A program made the translations under genes and the position numbers. This document shows positions 6,110 to 14,636 of a stretch of DNA of 59,096 nt, piece by piece. The notes under the pieces were generated by a model, which worked only from the letters and a program-made list of their open reading frames with translations, was not told where the DNA came from and made no database searches. This DNA comes from an uncultured Hippea sp. (GTDB lineage Bacteria; Campylobacterota_A; Desulfurellia; JAADFJ01): NCBI GenBank assembly GCA_913009315.1, contig CAJVZA010000002.1:1-59096 (forward strand), read 5' to 3'. Numbering within the stretch: the stretch's first letter is position 1; every line of letters begins with the position of its first letter.

Positions 6110-7899
6110 ACAAATTATCCCGCATAAGAAATTTTTCAATTATTGCTCATATTGATCACGGAAAATCAACGCTTGCGGATAGGCTTATTGAGCTTACCGG
6201 AACTGTAAAAAAGCGTGATATGAAAGAGCAGCTTCTTGACAGTATGGAACTTGAAAGGGAGCGCGGAATAACTATAAAATCGCAAACGGTTTTAATGCGA
6301 TATCTGTATAATAATGAAAATTATTACCTTAATATGATTGATACACCCGGGCATGTAGATTTTTCTTATGAAGTATCGAGAGCTCTGAGAGCGAGCGAAG
6401 GAGTCCTTCTTGTGGTTGATGCGACGCAGGGGGTGCAGGCCCAAACAATTGCAAATGCGTATATGGCGATTGAAGCAGGATGCAAAGTGATACCGGTGAT
6501 AAACAAGATAGATCTTCAGAGCGCAGATGTCGAAGCATGCAGGGAACAGATACATTCTATGATCGGAATAGATGCAGCCGAAGCAATAGAGATTTCTGCT
6601 AAATCCGGAAAGGGCGTTGACCGGATAATAACATCAATCATAGAGCAGATTCCTCCGCCTGCCGGTGATAAGACAGCTCCCCTAAAATCACTTATTGTTG
6701 ATTCCTGGTACGATAATTACAAAGGCGTAGTTATGGTTACGAGGATTATAGATGGAAGCATCAAACCGGAAGACAAGCTTTTTTTGATGGGTACTATGAC
6801 AGAACTGACAGCAGCAGAGGTAGGCGTTTTTAAGCCTAAACCGGTTCCCATTGGTGAGCTTTCCACCGGAATGGTAGGATATGTTGCAAGCGGTATAAAG
6901 GATATTTCTCTTGCGAGAGTGGGAGATACGCTTACACGCTGCAATAATCGCACAAAGAAAAAGATAGTAGGATATTCCGAAGCAAAACCGATTGTTTTTG
7001 CCGGAATCTATCCTGAGAATCCTGAAAATTACGATAAACTTAAGGAAGCGATTAAAAAACTAAAACTAAACGATGCGGCAATCAGTTATGAGCCTGAAAC
7101 ATCAAACAGCCTTGGTTTTGGTTTTCGCTGCGGATTTCTGGGCATGCTTCATCTTGATATTTCAAAAGAACGAATTGAAAGAGAGCATGGCATACCGATA
7201 GTTGTTACATCTCCAACTGTTGCATATCATATCTATTATACTGATGAATCGGAAGGCTATGCGGTAAGTCCCAACGATTTTGATGACCGGTCCAGAATAA
7301 GATTTATAAAAGAACCGATTGTCAAAATTACAATACTTGTGCCTTCTCGCTTCATAGGCAATATAATGAAACTGCTTGATGAGCGAAGAGGCATACAAAA
7401 AGAAATTGAATATATAACCGAAAGGCAGGCAAAACTTGTTTATACTGTACCTCTTTCCGAAATAATTACCGATTTTTATGATAACTTGAAATCGTTATCA
7501 AAGGGCATGGCAAGTTTTGATTATGAGCAGCACGAAGAACAACGGAGCGATTTGGTAAAAGTCGATATACTGATAAATGGAAATAAAACGGATTCTCTGT
7601 CTTTTGTTTCGGTAAGACAAAAAGTTTACAGCAGCAGTCGGGAAATACTGGAAAAACTGAGAGCCTTAATCCCCAGGCAGCTTTTTGAGGTATCAATTCA
7701 GGCGGCGATAGGCGGTAAAATTATCGCCAAGGAGCGCATAGCTCCCTTGAGAAAAAATGTGACATCGAAATGCTATGGAGGCGATATAACGCGCAAAAGA
7801 AAACTGCTCGAGAAACAGAAAGAAGGGAAAAAACGAATGAAAAAGCTTGGAAAGGTTTTAATACCAACCGAAGCATTTATTACATTGTTAAGGAGATAA
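6106..7899 (+). CDS. lepA: Elongation factor 4 (LepA)
   Basis: 597 aa, full length. LepA is a translational GTPase that acts on stalled or pre-translocation ribosomes. The N-terminal G domain shows HIDHGKST (P-loop, res ~15-22), RGITIKSQTV (switch I), DTPGHVDF (G3) and NKIDL (G4). The LepA-specific C-terminal domain is present (GGDITRKRKLLEKQKEGKKR). The start is TTG 6106 in TTGA overlap with the acetyltransferase stop, so the two are coupled. lepB follows after one base; this lepA-lepB order is widespread. Confidence 0.97.
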   Translation: MNKLSRIRNFSIIAHIDHGKSTLADRLIELTGTVKKRDMKEQLLDSMELERERGITIKSQTVLMRYLYNNENYYLNMIDTPGHVDFSYEVSRALRASEGVLLVVDATQGVQAQTIANAYMAIEAGCKVIPVINKIDLQSADVEACREQIHSMIGIDAAEAIEISAKSGKGVDRIITSIIEQIPPPAGDKTAPLKSLIVDSWYDNYKGVVMVTRIIDGSIKPEDKLFLMGTMTELTAAEVGVFKPKPVPIGELSTGMVGYVASGIKDISLARVGDTLTRCNNRTKKKIVGYSEAKPIVFAGIYPENPENYDKLKEAIKKLKLNDAAISYEPETSNSLGFGFRCGFLGMLHLDISKERIEREHGIPIVVTSPTVAYHIYYTDESEGYAVSPNDFDDRSRIRFIKEPIVKITILVPSRFIGNIMKLLDERRGIQKEIEYITERQAKLVYTVPLSEIITDFYDNLKSLSKGMASFDYEQHEEQRSDLVKVDILINGNKTDSLSFVSVRQKVYSSSREILEKLRALIPRQLFEVSIQAAIGGKIIAKERIAPLRKNVTSKCYGGDITRKRKLLEKQKEGKKRMKKLGKVLIPTEAFITLLRR

Positions 7900-7900
7900 A

Positions 7901-8533
7901 ATGAAAAAACTGACTAAGGAAAAATGGATCAGCAATATCAAATCAATTGTTTGGGCACTTATCATAGCTCTGTTTTTAAGAACATTCGTTGTGGAAGCGT
8001 TCAAAATTCCTTCCGGTTCTATGATACCGACGCTGCTAATCGGTGATCATCTTTTTGTAGAGAAATTTGCTTATGGAATAAAACTGCCGATTATTGATGT
8101 GAAAATAATACCTATAGGAGAACCGAAACATGATAATATTGTGGTATTTAGATATCCTGTCAATCCATCAATCTATTTTATCAAAAGAATCATCGGAATT
8201 CCCGGCGATACGCTTCAAATGATAAATAAAAGATTGTATCGTAACGGAAAGCTGATTAATGAACCGTTTGTTCAGCATACTGATGATCAGATAGATCCTC
8301 CCAATATGCCTGCCGGCCGTTTTGGTTCACGGGATAATTGGGGTCCGATAATTGTTCCAAAGAAGAGCTATTTTGTTATGGGAGATAATAGGGATGAATC
8401 ATATGACAGCAGATTTTGGGGATATGTGCCTGAAAAAAATCTGGTAGGCAAGGCCTTATTTATATATTTTTCCGACATAAATGGAGACCCGTTTAATGTC
8501 AGATGGAAAAGAATATTTAAAACAGTGCATTAG
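7901..8533 (+). CDS. lepB: Signal peptidase I
   Basis: 210 aa. The inner-membrane serine protease that removes Sec/Tat signal peptides. One N-terminal membrane segment (res ~14-30) is followed by box B, IPSGSMIPTLLIGD, with catalytic S40. Box D (FIKRIIGIPGD) carries catalytic K95, and box E is MGDNRDESYDSRFWG. It starts at ATG 7901 with AAGGAG upstream, one base after lepA. Confidence 0.96.
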   Translation: MKKLTKEKWISNIKSIVWALIIALFLRTFVVEAFKIPSGSMIPTLLIGDHLFVEKFAYGIKLPIIDVKIIPIGEPKHDNIVVFRYPVNPSIYFIKRIIGIPGDTLQMINKRLYRNGKLINEPFVQHTDDQIDPPNMPAGRFGSRDNWGPIIVPKKSYFVMGDNRDESYDSRFWGYVPEKNLVGKALFIYFSDINGDPFNVRWKRIFKTVH

Positions 8534-8536
8534 TCT

Positions 8537-9094
8537 ATGATCCCGAATATAGTTACATCCGTTAGAATCGTTTTGGCGCCATTCATTCTGATAGCGCTGT
8601 CGCACAACAATTTTTATCTGTTTTTTATTTTGATGTCAATTGCAGCCGCTAGTGATATGATTGACGGGATGCTTGCAAGAATGCTTAATCAGAGAACAGT
8701 TGTAGGTCAACTGCTTGATCCCTTGGCCGATAAATTTTTGATCGATTCCCTTTTCCTTGCACTTTATATGCGCGGCAGTGTGCCTGTATGGATTGCACTT
8801 ATTGTAATTCTCAGAGATGGTATACTTGTAGCAGGTATAGCATTAATCGCCATTATACGTTTTATCAAGGGGATTCCGATAGACGAATCTTCGTGGAAAA
8901 AATTAACACCGTCTCATATAAGTAAGCTTAACACGTTTTTCCAGATATTAACCATAGTGGCTGCACTTGTTAGGATAAAATATCAGTTCCCGGGCTTGAT
9001 GACACTGTTTTTCATCACAGCTTTGCTGACTATTCTGTCTATGATACACTATGTTATCAGGGGAATAAACTGGGGTTTTGTATTAAGCGATTAA
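8537..9094 (+). CDS. pgsA: CDP-diacylglycerol-glycerol-3-phosphate 3-phosphatidyltransferase
   Basis: 185 aa, multi-spanning membrane protein. It makes phosphatidylglycerol phosphate for anionic lipids. The CDP-alcohol phosphotransferase signature D-G-x2-A-R-x8-G-x3-D-x3-D is complete in DGMLARMLNQRTVVGQLLDP, continuing LADK. Hydrophobic segments fill the rest. It follows lepB by 3 bp and ends the plus-strand cluster, meeting the convergent DUF2062 gene with a 5-bp gap. Confidence 0.9.
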   Translation: MIPNIVTSVRIVLAPFILIALSHNNFYLFFILMSIAAASDMIDGMLARMLNQRTVVGQLLDPLADKFLIDSLFLALYMRGSVPVWIALIVILRDGILVAGIALIAIIRFIKGIPIDESSWKKLTPSHISKLNTFFQILTIVAALVRIKYQFPGLMTLFFITALLTILSMIHYVIRGINWGFVLSD

Positions 9095-9099
9095 TTTTT

Positions 9100-9546
9100 T
9101 TAAATACCTGTCAACTTATTGAAGTGTCTTTTTAGAAAAAATTTTATAATCAGGTAACAGATAACTGCTGTGGGAACACCCAGTACAATGCTTCCAATGG
9201 AGACAGGAATCAAGATAGCTGAACTCAGCGAAAGATAATGCTCCATGGTAAACGGTTTTAATGAAAATGCAGCACCATTGATATCAACGATATAAGCGCC
9301 TATTTTGTAGTCTATGTAATAAATTATAGGTGTGGTCAAGGGATTATTGAACCAGGTTCCTAAAATGGCAGATGCTCTGTTGATTTTGAAAATTGTTGAA
9401 AATATGGCTGCTAAAATCATATGAAATCCAAAGGTAGGTGTAATAGATATAAAAACTCCTGTTGCAAAACCGAGGGCGATTTTTTTTACAGATCCATATT
9501 GTATCATCAGAGTCTTGAGCAGATGGAAAATATTTTTTATATACAA
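9100..9546 (-). CDS. DUF2062 membrane protein
   Basis: 148 aa with two or three membrane segments. The conserved block GFATGVFISITPTFGFHMILA, then the AILGTWFNNPLTTPIIY motif, is diagnostic of DUF2062. The function of the family is not established; it is often found near lipid or glycan genes. The start is 2 bp after the J-domain gene stop, making it third in a sigma factor-DnaJ-like-DUF2062 operon. Confidence 0.88.
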   Translation of the reverse strand: MYIKNIFHLLKTLMIQYGSVKKIALGFATGVFISITPTFGFHMILAAIFSTIFKINRASAILGTWFNNPLTTPIIYYIDYKIGAYIVDINGAAFSLKPFTMEHYLSLSSAILIPVSIGSIVLGVPTAVICYLIIKFFLKRHFNKLTGI

Positions 9547-9548
9547 AC

Positions 9549-10133
9549 CTACGCCTTTTTTTTCTTGCGGAAAAGTGTCTTTAGAGAAATAGTTTGGTGC
9601 TTGTTTAATTCCTCAAGCATTTTTAATGCTTTTTTGTTATTTCGATCCCATTTGATTGCTTTTTGTAATACAGCTGCTGCACGGCTCTTAAGGCCTATAT
9701 TTTTATAAATAGAGGCAAGTTCCAGCAATGCGTGAATGTTGTACGGTTCCTCATCTATAACCTTTTTTAAATACTCTTCAGCATCATGAAGCTTGCCGAA
9801 TTCTTTCATTATTTTTGCATACAACAAATTGGCAGCCATATCATTTTTGTTATTCAGCAGGTAATTTCTGAGAATGGCGCTGCTTCTGGTGTACATTTTC
9901 CGCTTATACAAGCTATGTGCCGCGGCAACTTCCATTTTTTTGTCTTTATCTGCTTTTATTTTGGTTGAGTTTTTAATAATATTGTTATAGGCCTCTTGCA
10001 TGACTAAAAACTTTTCTATATCGCCGCCGGCATCAGGGTGATATCTTTTGGCAAGTCGTATGTATGCACTGTGAATTTCGCTCTTTGATGAATTATCAGG
10101 AATTTCAAGTATCCTATAATATTTCTTTGTCAT
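9549..10133 (-). CDS. J-domain protein with TPR repeats
   Basis: 194 aa. Residues 1-65 are a J domain with an intact HPD motif (AKRYHPDAGGD), so it should stimulate a DnaK-type chaperone. The rest (res ~80-185) shows TPR-like repeats (DAEEYLKKVIDEEPYNIHAL, then RAAAVLQKAIKWDRNNKKAL), a protein-interaction scaffold. The zinc-finger and C-terminal domains of true DnaJ are absent. It overlaps the sigma-factor gene by 20 nt, which points to co-expression and perhaps a link between chaperone recruitment and sigma control (inference). Confidence 0.85.
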   Translation of the reverse strand: MTKKYYRILEIPDNSSKSEIHSAYIRLAKRYHPDAGGDIEKFLVMQEAYNNIIKNSTKIKADKDKKMEVAAAHSLYKRKMYTRSSAILRNYLLNNKNDMAANLLYAKIMKEFGKLHDAEEYLKKVIDEEPYNIHALLELASIYKNIGLKSRAAAVLQKAIKWDRNNKKALKMLEELNKHQTISLKTLFRKKKKA

Positions 10134-10977
10134 TTAGGGACATCATATTTTTCAGTTTGTTAATGGCTTCGTTTTCAATCTGTCTGACGCGTTCTTTGCT
10201 GATTTTTAGATTTTCCCCGATTTCCCTTAATGTGGCGGGATTTTTGCCGTCAAGTCCGTATCTTCTGGTCAAGATCATCCGGCTTCTTTCGGGAAGAAGC
10301 TTGATTGATTTTGTCATATTGGAGATTGCCGATTTCATAATCGCCTGATCCTCGGCTGATTTCAGATCACTTTTGATGAAGTCTATAAATTTGTCATCAG
10401 ACGTCGGTGTAATTTTATCATCGAGGGAGTATGCATATTTTTGAATATTAGTCAGCATCCCGATATCTTTTGTGGAAAATCCTGTAGAATCCTGAAGTTC
10501 TTCCGTTGATGCGCTTCTGCCATGTTCTTTTAAAAAAGATGATCGTTCCATATTGATTTTTCTTAATTTTGTAATCTGTTTGGGCGGGATTTTTGTTGAA
10601 AATCCCTTTTCTGCCAATGCCTGGAGGATCGATTGTCTTATCCACCATACCGCATAGCTTATAAATTTGACATTTCTGCCCGGGTCAAAACGTCTCGCCG
10701 CCTGAATAAGTCCTATGTTGCCTTCACTTATTAAATCGACCAGCGGCAGACCGAATCTTTTGTATTTGAGTGCAATAGTTACGACAAAACGAAGATTTGC
10801 TTCCACCAATTTTCTAAGCGCATCGTTATCTCCCTGTTGTATTTTTTTGCCCAACTCTATTTCTTTATCTCTGGATATCAGATCAATCTCCTTGATACGT
10901 TTGAAATAGACAGACAATGTTTCCGAAAATTCATCATGAATTTTATCCATATTGATTTTTGTCATTTTTTCTTTCAT
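10114..10977 (-). CDS. Sigma-70 family group 2 sigma factor (RpoS/RpoD-like)
   Basis: 287 aa. Regions 1.2 to 4.2 are all present. ETLSVYFKRIKEIDLISRDK is region 1.2. LVEANLRFVVTIALKY, then GLPLVDLISEGNIGLIQAARR and an FISYAVWWIRQSI block, are regions 2.1-2.4. ILTRRYGLDG, then LREIGENLKISKERVRQIEN, is the region 4.2 helix-turn-helix. The long region 1.1 of housekeeping RpoD is missing, so this is an alternative, stress or stationary-phase type factor. It leads a three-gene minus-strand operon with the J-domain and DUF2062 genes. Confidence 0.9.
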   Translation of the reverse strand: MKEKMTKINMDKIHDEFSETLSVYFKRIKEIDLISRDKEIELGKKIQQGDNDALRKLVEANLRFVVTIALKYKRFGLPLVDLISEGNIGLIQAARRFDPGRNVKFISYAVWWIRQSILQALAEKGFSTKIPPKQITKLRKINMERSSFLKEHGRSASTEELQDSTGFSTKDIGMLTNIQKYAYSLDDKITPTSDDKFIDFIKSDLKSAEDQAIMKSAISNMTKSIKLLPERSRMILTRRYGLDGKNPATLREIGENLKISKERVRQIENEAINKLKNMMSLNDKEIL

Positions 10978-11071
10978 AAGTCTTTATCTTTTAGTCTATC
11001 TTACTCAATATGTCAATATAATATTATTCCTTCGCAGTTATTTATGGATACCTCTGTTAATTTATGAACGA

Positions 11072-11095
11072 TGCTAAGACCGCTGCGCAATAAAC
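11072..11095 (+). repeat. Diverged solo MITE terminal repeat
   Basis: AAGACCGCTGCGCAATAAAC resembles the terminal repeat of the neighbouring element but stands alone 70 bp upstream of it. Confidence 0.5.
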
Positions 11096-11106
11096 ATCCG
11101 ACAAGG

Positions 11107-11134
11107 TTGATGAAATTATGATTTTGTGTAGAAT
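11107..11134 (+). promoter_or_regulatory. Candidate sigma-70 promoter upstream of the MITE/queC
   Basis: TTGATG (11107-11112), a 16-bp spacer and TAGAAT (11129-11134), facing queC. Transcription from here would cross the whole MITE before reaching queC. Confidence 0.4.
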
Positions 11135-11141
11135 GGAAGAT

Positions 11142-11407
11142 TATGAGACCACTGCGCAATAAGCACCTTCACAGCTTTATCAGGTTTTCTATAGGCAAGG
11201 CAAACTTCCGCAGCATTAACAGGTTAATTCAAGGAAGTTTAACGAAGCATATGGGAAACCTGATAAAGCCCATAGGGAAGCCGGATAAAGGGCAATCTTC
11301 AATAAATTACAATTTTCAAACTAACCGGTTAGTCCCTCAAATTTTAATCTTTAAATCTTGCCCTTTCTTTGACTTCTGTGGATGCGCTTATTGCGCAGTG
11401 GTCTCAT
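11142..11407. mobile_element. MITE-like element with terminal inverted repeats
   Basis: A 266-bp non-coding element with perfect 22-bp terminal inverted repeats beginning ATGAGACCACTGCGCAATAA, extending with mismatches to ~35 bp (11142-11163 and 11386-11407). The inside has an open frame starting MRPLRNKH but no transposase. Solo or paired ends of the same family occur at 5405, 11072, 18957 and 20550. The right end lies one base before the queC start codon. No clear target duplication is visible. Confidence 0.7.
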
Positions 11408-11408
11408 T

Positions 11409-12101
11409 ATGAATGCATTGCTGCTTTTCTCGGGAGGTCTTGATTCAACAACTCTGTTATACTGTATAAGGAAGCGGTTTGACAGCATAACTGCACTAAC
11501 CTTTGATTACGGTCAGCGGCACTCCCTTGAAATAGAGATGTCGAAAAAAGTTTTGAATGAATCGGATATTAGTACGGTTTCGCAGATAATTTTTAAGATT
11601 GATCTTTCGCAGATAGGCGGGTCTGCGCTGACTGATCTTTCTATAAATATTCCCGATATTCCTGTGAATCGCATAGGAGAACAAATTCCGATAACCTATG
11701 TACCGTTTAGAAATGGGATTTTTCTCTCTGTTGCGGCGGCTTTGGCTGAAAAAGAGGAGATAAAAACGATAATAGGCGGATGGAATCAGCTTGATTATAG
11801 CGGTTATCCCGATTGCAGGACGGATTTTATAGCATCTATGGAAAAAAGTATTAATCTGGGTACAAAAACCGGCAGCATCGGGCATAAGATAAAAATTTTG
11901 GCGCCATTGATACATCTATCAAAAAAGGAGATAATACTGCTTGGCAAAAAAAATGAAGCAGACTACTCATACAGCTATTCATGTTATAATGGAGATCCTG
12001 TTCCCTGCGGATATTGCGACAGCTGCAAGCTGAGAGCGGCGGCATTCAGCGAGGCGGGCATCAAAGATGATTATCTTGCAAGGATATCGAAGAATCAGTA
12101 G
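11409..12101 (+). CDS. queC: 7-cyano-7-deazaguanine synthase
   Basis: 230 aa from ATG 11409. QueC converts 7-carboxy-7-deazaguanine to preQ0, the precursor of queuosine. The N-terminal PP-loop SGGLDSTT (res ~8-15) binds ATP. The C-terminal zinc site is SCYNGDPVPCGYCDSC. The start codon follows the MITE terminal repeat with no intervening ribosome site; upstream in-frame codons are inside the element. QueF at 48.5 kb acts next in the pathway. murJ follows after 11 bp. Confidence 0.94.
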   Translation: MNALLLFSGGLDSTTLLYCIRKRFDSITALTFDYGQRHSLEIEMSKKVLNESDISTVSQIIFKIDLSQIGGSALTDLSINIPDIPVNRIGEQIPITYVPFRNGIFLSVAAALAEKEEIKTIIGGWNQLDYSGYPDCRTDFIASMEKSINLGTKTGSIGHKIKILAPLIHLSKKEIILLGKKNEADYSYSYSCYNGDPVPCGYCDSCKLRAAAFSEAGIKDDYLARISKNQ

Positions 12102-12112
12102 AGATTGCTAAA

Positions 12113-13579
12113 TTGCCATCGCTAAGCAAGCAGTTTATCGTTGTAACGGTACCTACATTAATAAGCAGAATAGCCGGATTTTTCAGAGATCTTATAATTG
12201 CCTCAATTTTTGGTTCCACGGGTACGACCGATCTATTCTTTATTGCTCTTCGAGCGCCAAATATTTTAAGACGCTTATTTGGAGAGGGCACTCTTTCCCA
12301 ATCTGTCGTGCCGATTCTCGCTAAAGCCGACAAAAAAGAATTTGAATCAATTGCAAAATCGCTCAACAGTATAGGAATTTTGCTTCTATTGCTGATTTCC
12401 GCTGCCGGAGCTCTGTTTCCCGAGGCCGTGATTTCGGTTCTGGCGCCGGGCATTTTAGGCGATCATGCAAGATCAAAAATTGCGTTTGATATGATACGAA
12501 TCAGTTTTCCATATCTGTTTTTTATCGGTTTTTCGGTATTGATAGCCGCATCGCTTAATGCTAAAAAACGGTTTTTAATTCCTGCGGCAAGTCCTATAAT
12601 GCTCAATGTTGCCATTATCTCGGCAGCTCTGACAGCATACATTTTTCATCTGCAGATTATTATTTTGTGCTGGGGAATAATAGCCGGAGGTATAATTCAG
12701 CTTGCAATGCATCTATCTGCAGCGTTAATTTATCGTATACCTTTATTATTGAGTTTTAGGATTAACGACAATCTGAAACTTATAGGCAGTAGAATGATTC
12801 CGGCGCTTATAGCAACGGGAGCTATGCAGATTTCAACCTGGGCCGATACAATTATAGCAAGCTTTTTGAAGCAGGGAGCTATTTCGACGCTATTTTATGC
12901 CAATAGAATCATTCAGCTTCCGCTTGCTCTTATAGCTATCAGTTTTTCTACGATTCTAATACCGCATTTATCTTCAAAATCCAGTGAAGCTGCAAGAGAA
13001 TCAACACGGGATATGCTGCCTAAGTTTATTGTACTGTTTTTTCTCATTTCATTTTTTATCATGATAGCTGGAAAACTTATAGCGGGAATTATTTTTGAAA
13101 GAGGGGCGTTCAGTGTCATAGATACGCAAAAGGTTTATTATGCACTAATTTTTTATGCTCCCAGTCTTTTTGCATATTCTATTATACGAATAATTACCCC
13201 GCTGTTTTATGCGGAAGGCGATACGAAAACCCCGAGCAGACTGAGCATAATCGGTGTTGTCCTGACAATAATTTTTGCAATTATTTTATCAATCAGATTT
13301 GGCTATGTAGGTATTGCTGCAGGTACAAGCATAGGCGCAACGGTTAATCTTATTATGCTGATTAAAGAGTTGACTAAGCGTGGAGTGAGACTAAAACTGC
13401 CGATTATCAGAATGCTGCTTTTTGTTGCGATTGTAACTATTTTGGTCGTTTTTACTCATCATCCTTATCCGGCGTTGTTTATAGATAAACTATTTCAGCT
13501 TGCCTTGTCTGCAGCTATCTTTTCCGGACTTTCTGCGGTCTTTTTCGGAAAAGTCCTAAAGAAATTTCTTCGAATGTAA
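12113..13579 (+). CDS. murJ: Lipid II flippase MurJ (MviN)
   Basis: 488 aa, about 14 hydrophobic segments. It flips the peptidoglycan precursor lipid II across the inner membrane. Conserved N-terminal features are present: ISRIAGFFRDLIIASIFG, DLFFIALRAPNILRRLFGEG, and a charged ASLNAKKRF loop. The start is TTG 12113 (MPSLSKQFIVVTVPTLISR); no better start is visible. Its last 65 nt overlap, tail to tail, the end of the lptF gene on the other strand. Confidence 0.93.
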   Translation: MPSLSKQFIVVTVPTLISRIAGFFRDLIIASIFGSTGTTDLFFIALRAPNILRRLFGEGTLSQSVVPILAKADKKEFESIAKSLNSIGILLLLLISAAGALFPEAVISVLAPGILGDHARSKIAFDMIRISFPYLFFIGFSVLIAASLNAKKRFLIPAASPIMLNVAIISAALTAYIFHLQIIILCWGIIAGGIIQLAMHLSAALIYRIPLLLSFRINDNLKLIGSRMIPALIATGAMQISTWADTIIASFLKQGAISTLFYANRIIQLPLALIAISFSTILIPHLSSKSSEAARESTRDMLPKFIVLFFLISFFIMIAGKLIAGIIFERGAFSVIDTQKVYYALIFYAPSLFAYSIIRIITPLFYAEGDTKTPSRLSIIGVVLTIIFAIILSIRFGYVGIAAGTSIGATVNLIMLIKELTKRGVRLKLPIIRMLLFVAIVTILVVFTHHPYPALFIDKLFQLALSAAIFSGLSAVFFGKVLKKFLRM

Positions 13580-14636
13580 TTTTAGCAAGTACTATTGCAA
13601 TAATCAGAAAAATAATGTCCGGAAGCCACATAAGCTGAGCAATTCCAAGCGAATTTGCGGCTTTCCCCGAAAATATCATGATAATGTAATAGATGATAAA
13701 AAGAAGCAGGCTTATACCGTATGCTCCGGATTTTCCTGAGCGGGGCAGGTGAATTCCGAGGCACATTCCAATTATGCTAAAAATAAAAACCGATAATATG
13801 GATGCGATATGCTTATTTATGAAAATTTTGAAATGAAGTCTCTCTTTGTTCGATGCCGCACGATATTTGATAAGTTTACCAAGATTCATATAGCTTGGAT
13901 TTACGGCAATGTCTGTCTGCAGGAAAGGCTTAAAATTTTCTATTTTTAGATTCATGGATGAGAAATCCTCCAGAATTTCTTTGTCCGGATTAAAAATGGT
14001 TCCGCTGTATATCTTAAAGAACAGCGAGTTTTTTAGTGAAAACAGTCTGCCGTGACCGGCAAAAATTATTGATTTTGTCTTCTTATTTTTTTTTTCTACA
14101 AAAAGATTTCTTAATGCTCCTTTACTATCAATATAATCTGCATAAATAACAAGGTTGGGTATTCTGTTGTAAAATATCTTTTCTTTAATAGATTCTGCAA
14201 TCGTTGTCTTGGTTATATCAAACAACGTTGCTTTGTATTTACCTTTACTGTAAGGAAGGGCATAAAAATTTATTATAAACTCGATTATGAAAATAGCGAC
14301 CGATATAACGAGAACAGGTTTTATAATTCTGGTAAATGTTATACCGCTTGTCCTCATTACGATAAATTCATTATTGGCTGCCAGGTATGAAAATAGCAGA
14401 AGCATTCCGGTTAAATGAGACATTGGAACCGCATAAAAAAGTGTAAAAATCGTAATATATGCAGTCAGTTTAAGTATGCTGACCGGATCGGCGCCAGGTG
14501 CAAATATTACAGAAAAATATTTTGCAAAATTTCCAAGAACAAGAATCGTCGATATGGCAAGCAGACTTAGAAGAAAAGGAAAGAGATAACTTTTATATAG
14601 ATATCTGTCGATTAAACTCCATTGCAGTACTTTTAT
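13515..14636 (-). CDS. lptF: LptF/LptG-family LPS export permease, probable AUA start
   Basis: 373 aa if read from ATA 14636. LptF/G form the inner-membrane permease of the LptB2FG LPS extractor. Reading upstream of the first ATG (14423, residue 72) gives LIDRYLYKSYLFPFLLSLLA, then LILVLGN-like sequence, matching the conserved first membrane helix of the family (IDRYLLxExLxPFL). The real start therefore lies upstream. No ATG, GTG or TTG is in frame before the TAA at 14655-14657. ATA 14636 overlaps the pilD stop (ATAA) and has GAGG 5 nt before it; CTG 14627 is the alternative. The jellyroll periplasmic domain lies between helix 3 and the three C-terminal helices. The C-terminal end overlaps murJ antisense. 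Confidence 0.82.
   Translation of the reverse strand: MKVLQWSLIDRYLYKSYLFPFLLSLLAISTILVLGNFAKYFSVIFAPGADPVSILKLTAYITIFTLFYAVPMSHLTGMLLLFSYLAANNEFIVMRTSGITFTRIIKPVLVISVAIFIIEFIINFYALPYSKGKYKATLFDITKTTIAESIKEKIFYNRIPNLVIYADYIDSKGALRNLFVEKKNKKTKSIIFAGHGRLFSLKNSLFFKIYSGTIFNPDKEILEDFSSMNLKIENFKPFLQTDIAVNPSYMNLGKLIKYRAASNKERLHFKIFINKHIASILSVFIFSIIGMCLGIHLPRSGKSGAYGISLLLFIIYYIIMIFSGKAANSLGIAQLMWLPDIIFLIIAIVLAKITFEEISLGLFRKRPQKVRKR

Noticed and set aside
11143-11412. 89-codon frame inside the MITE-like element
   Set aside because: It runs from one terminal repeat to the other and has no transposase features; better explained as an accidental open frame.
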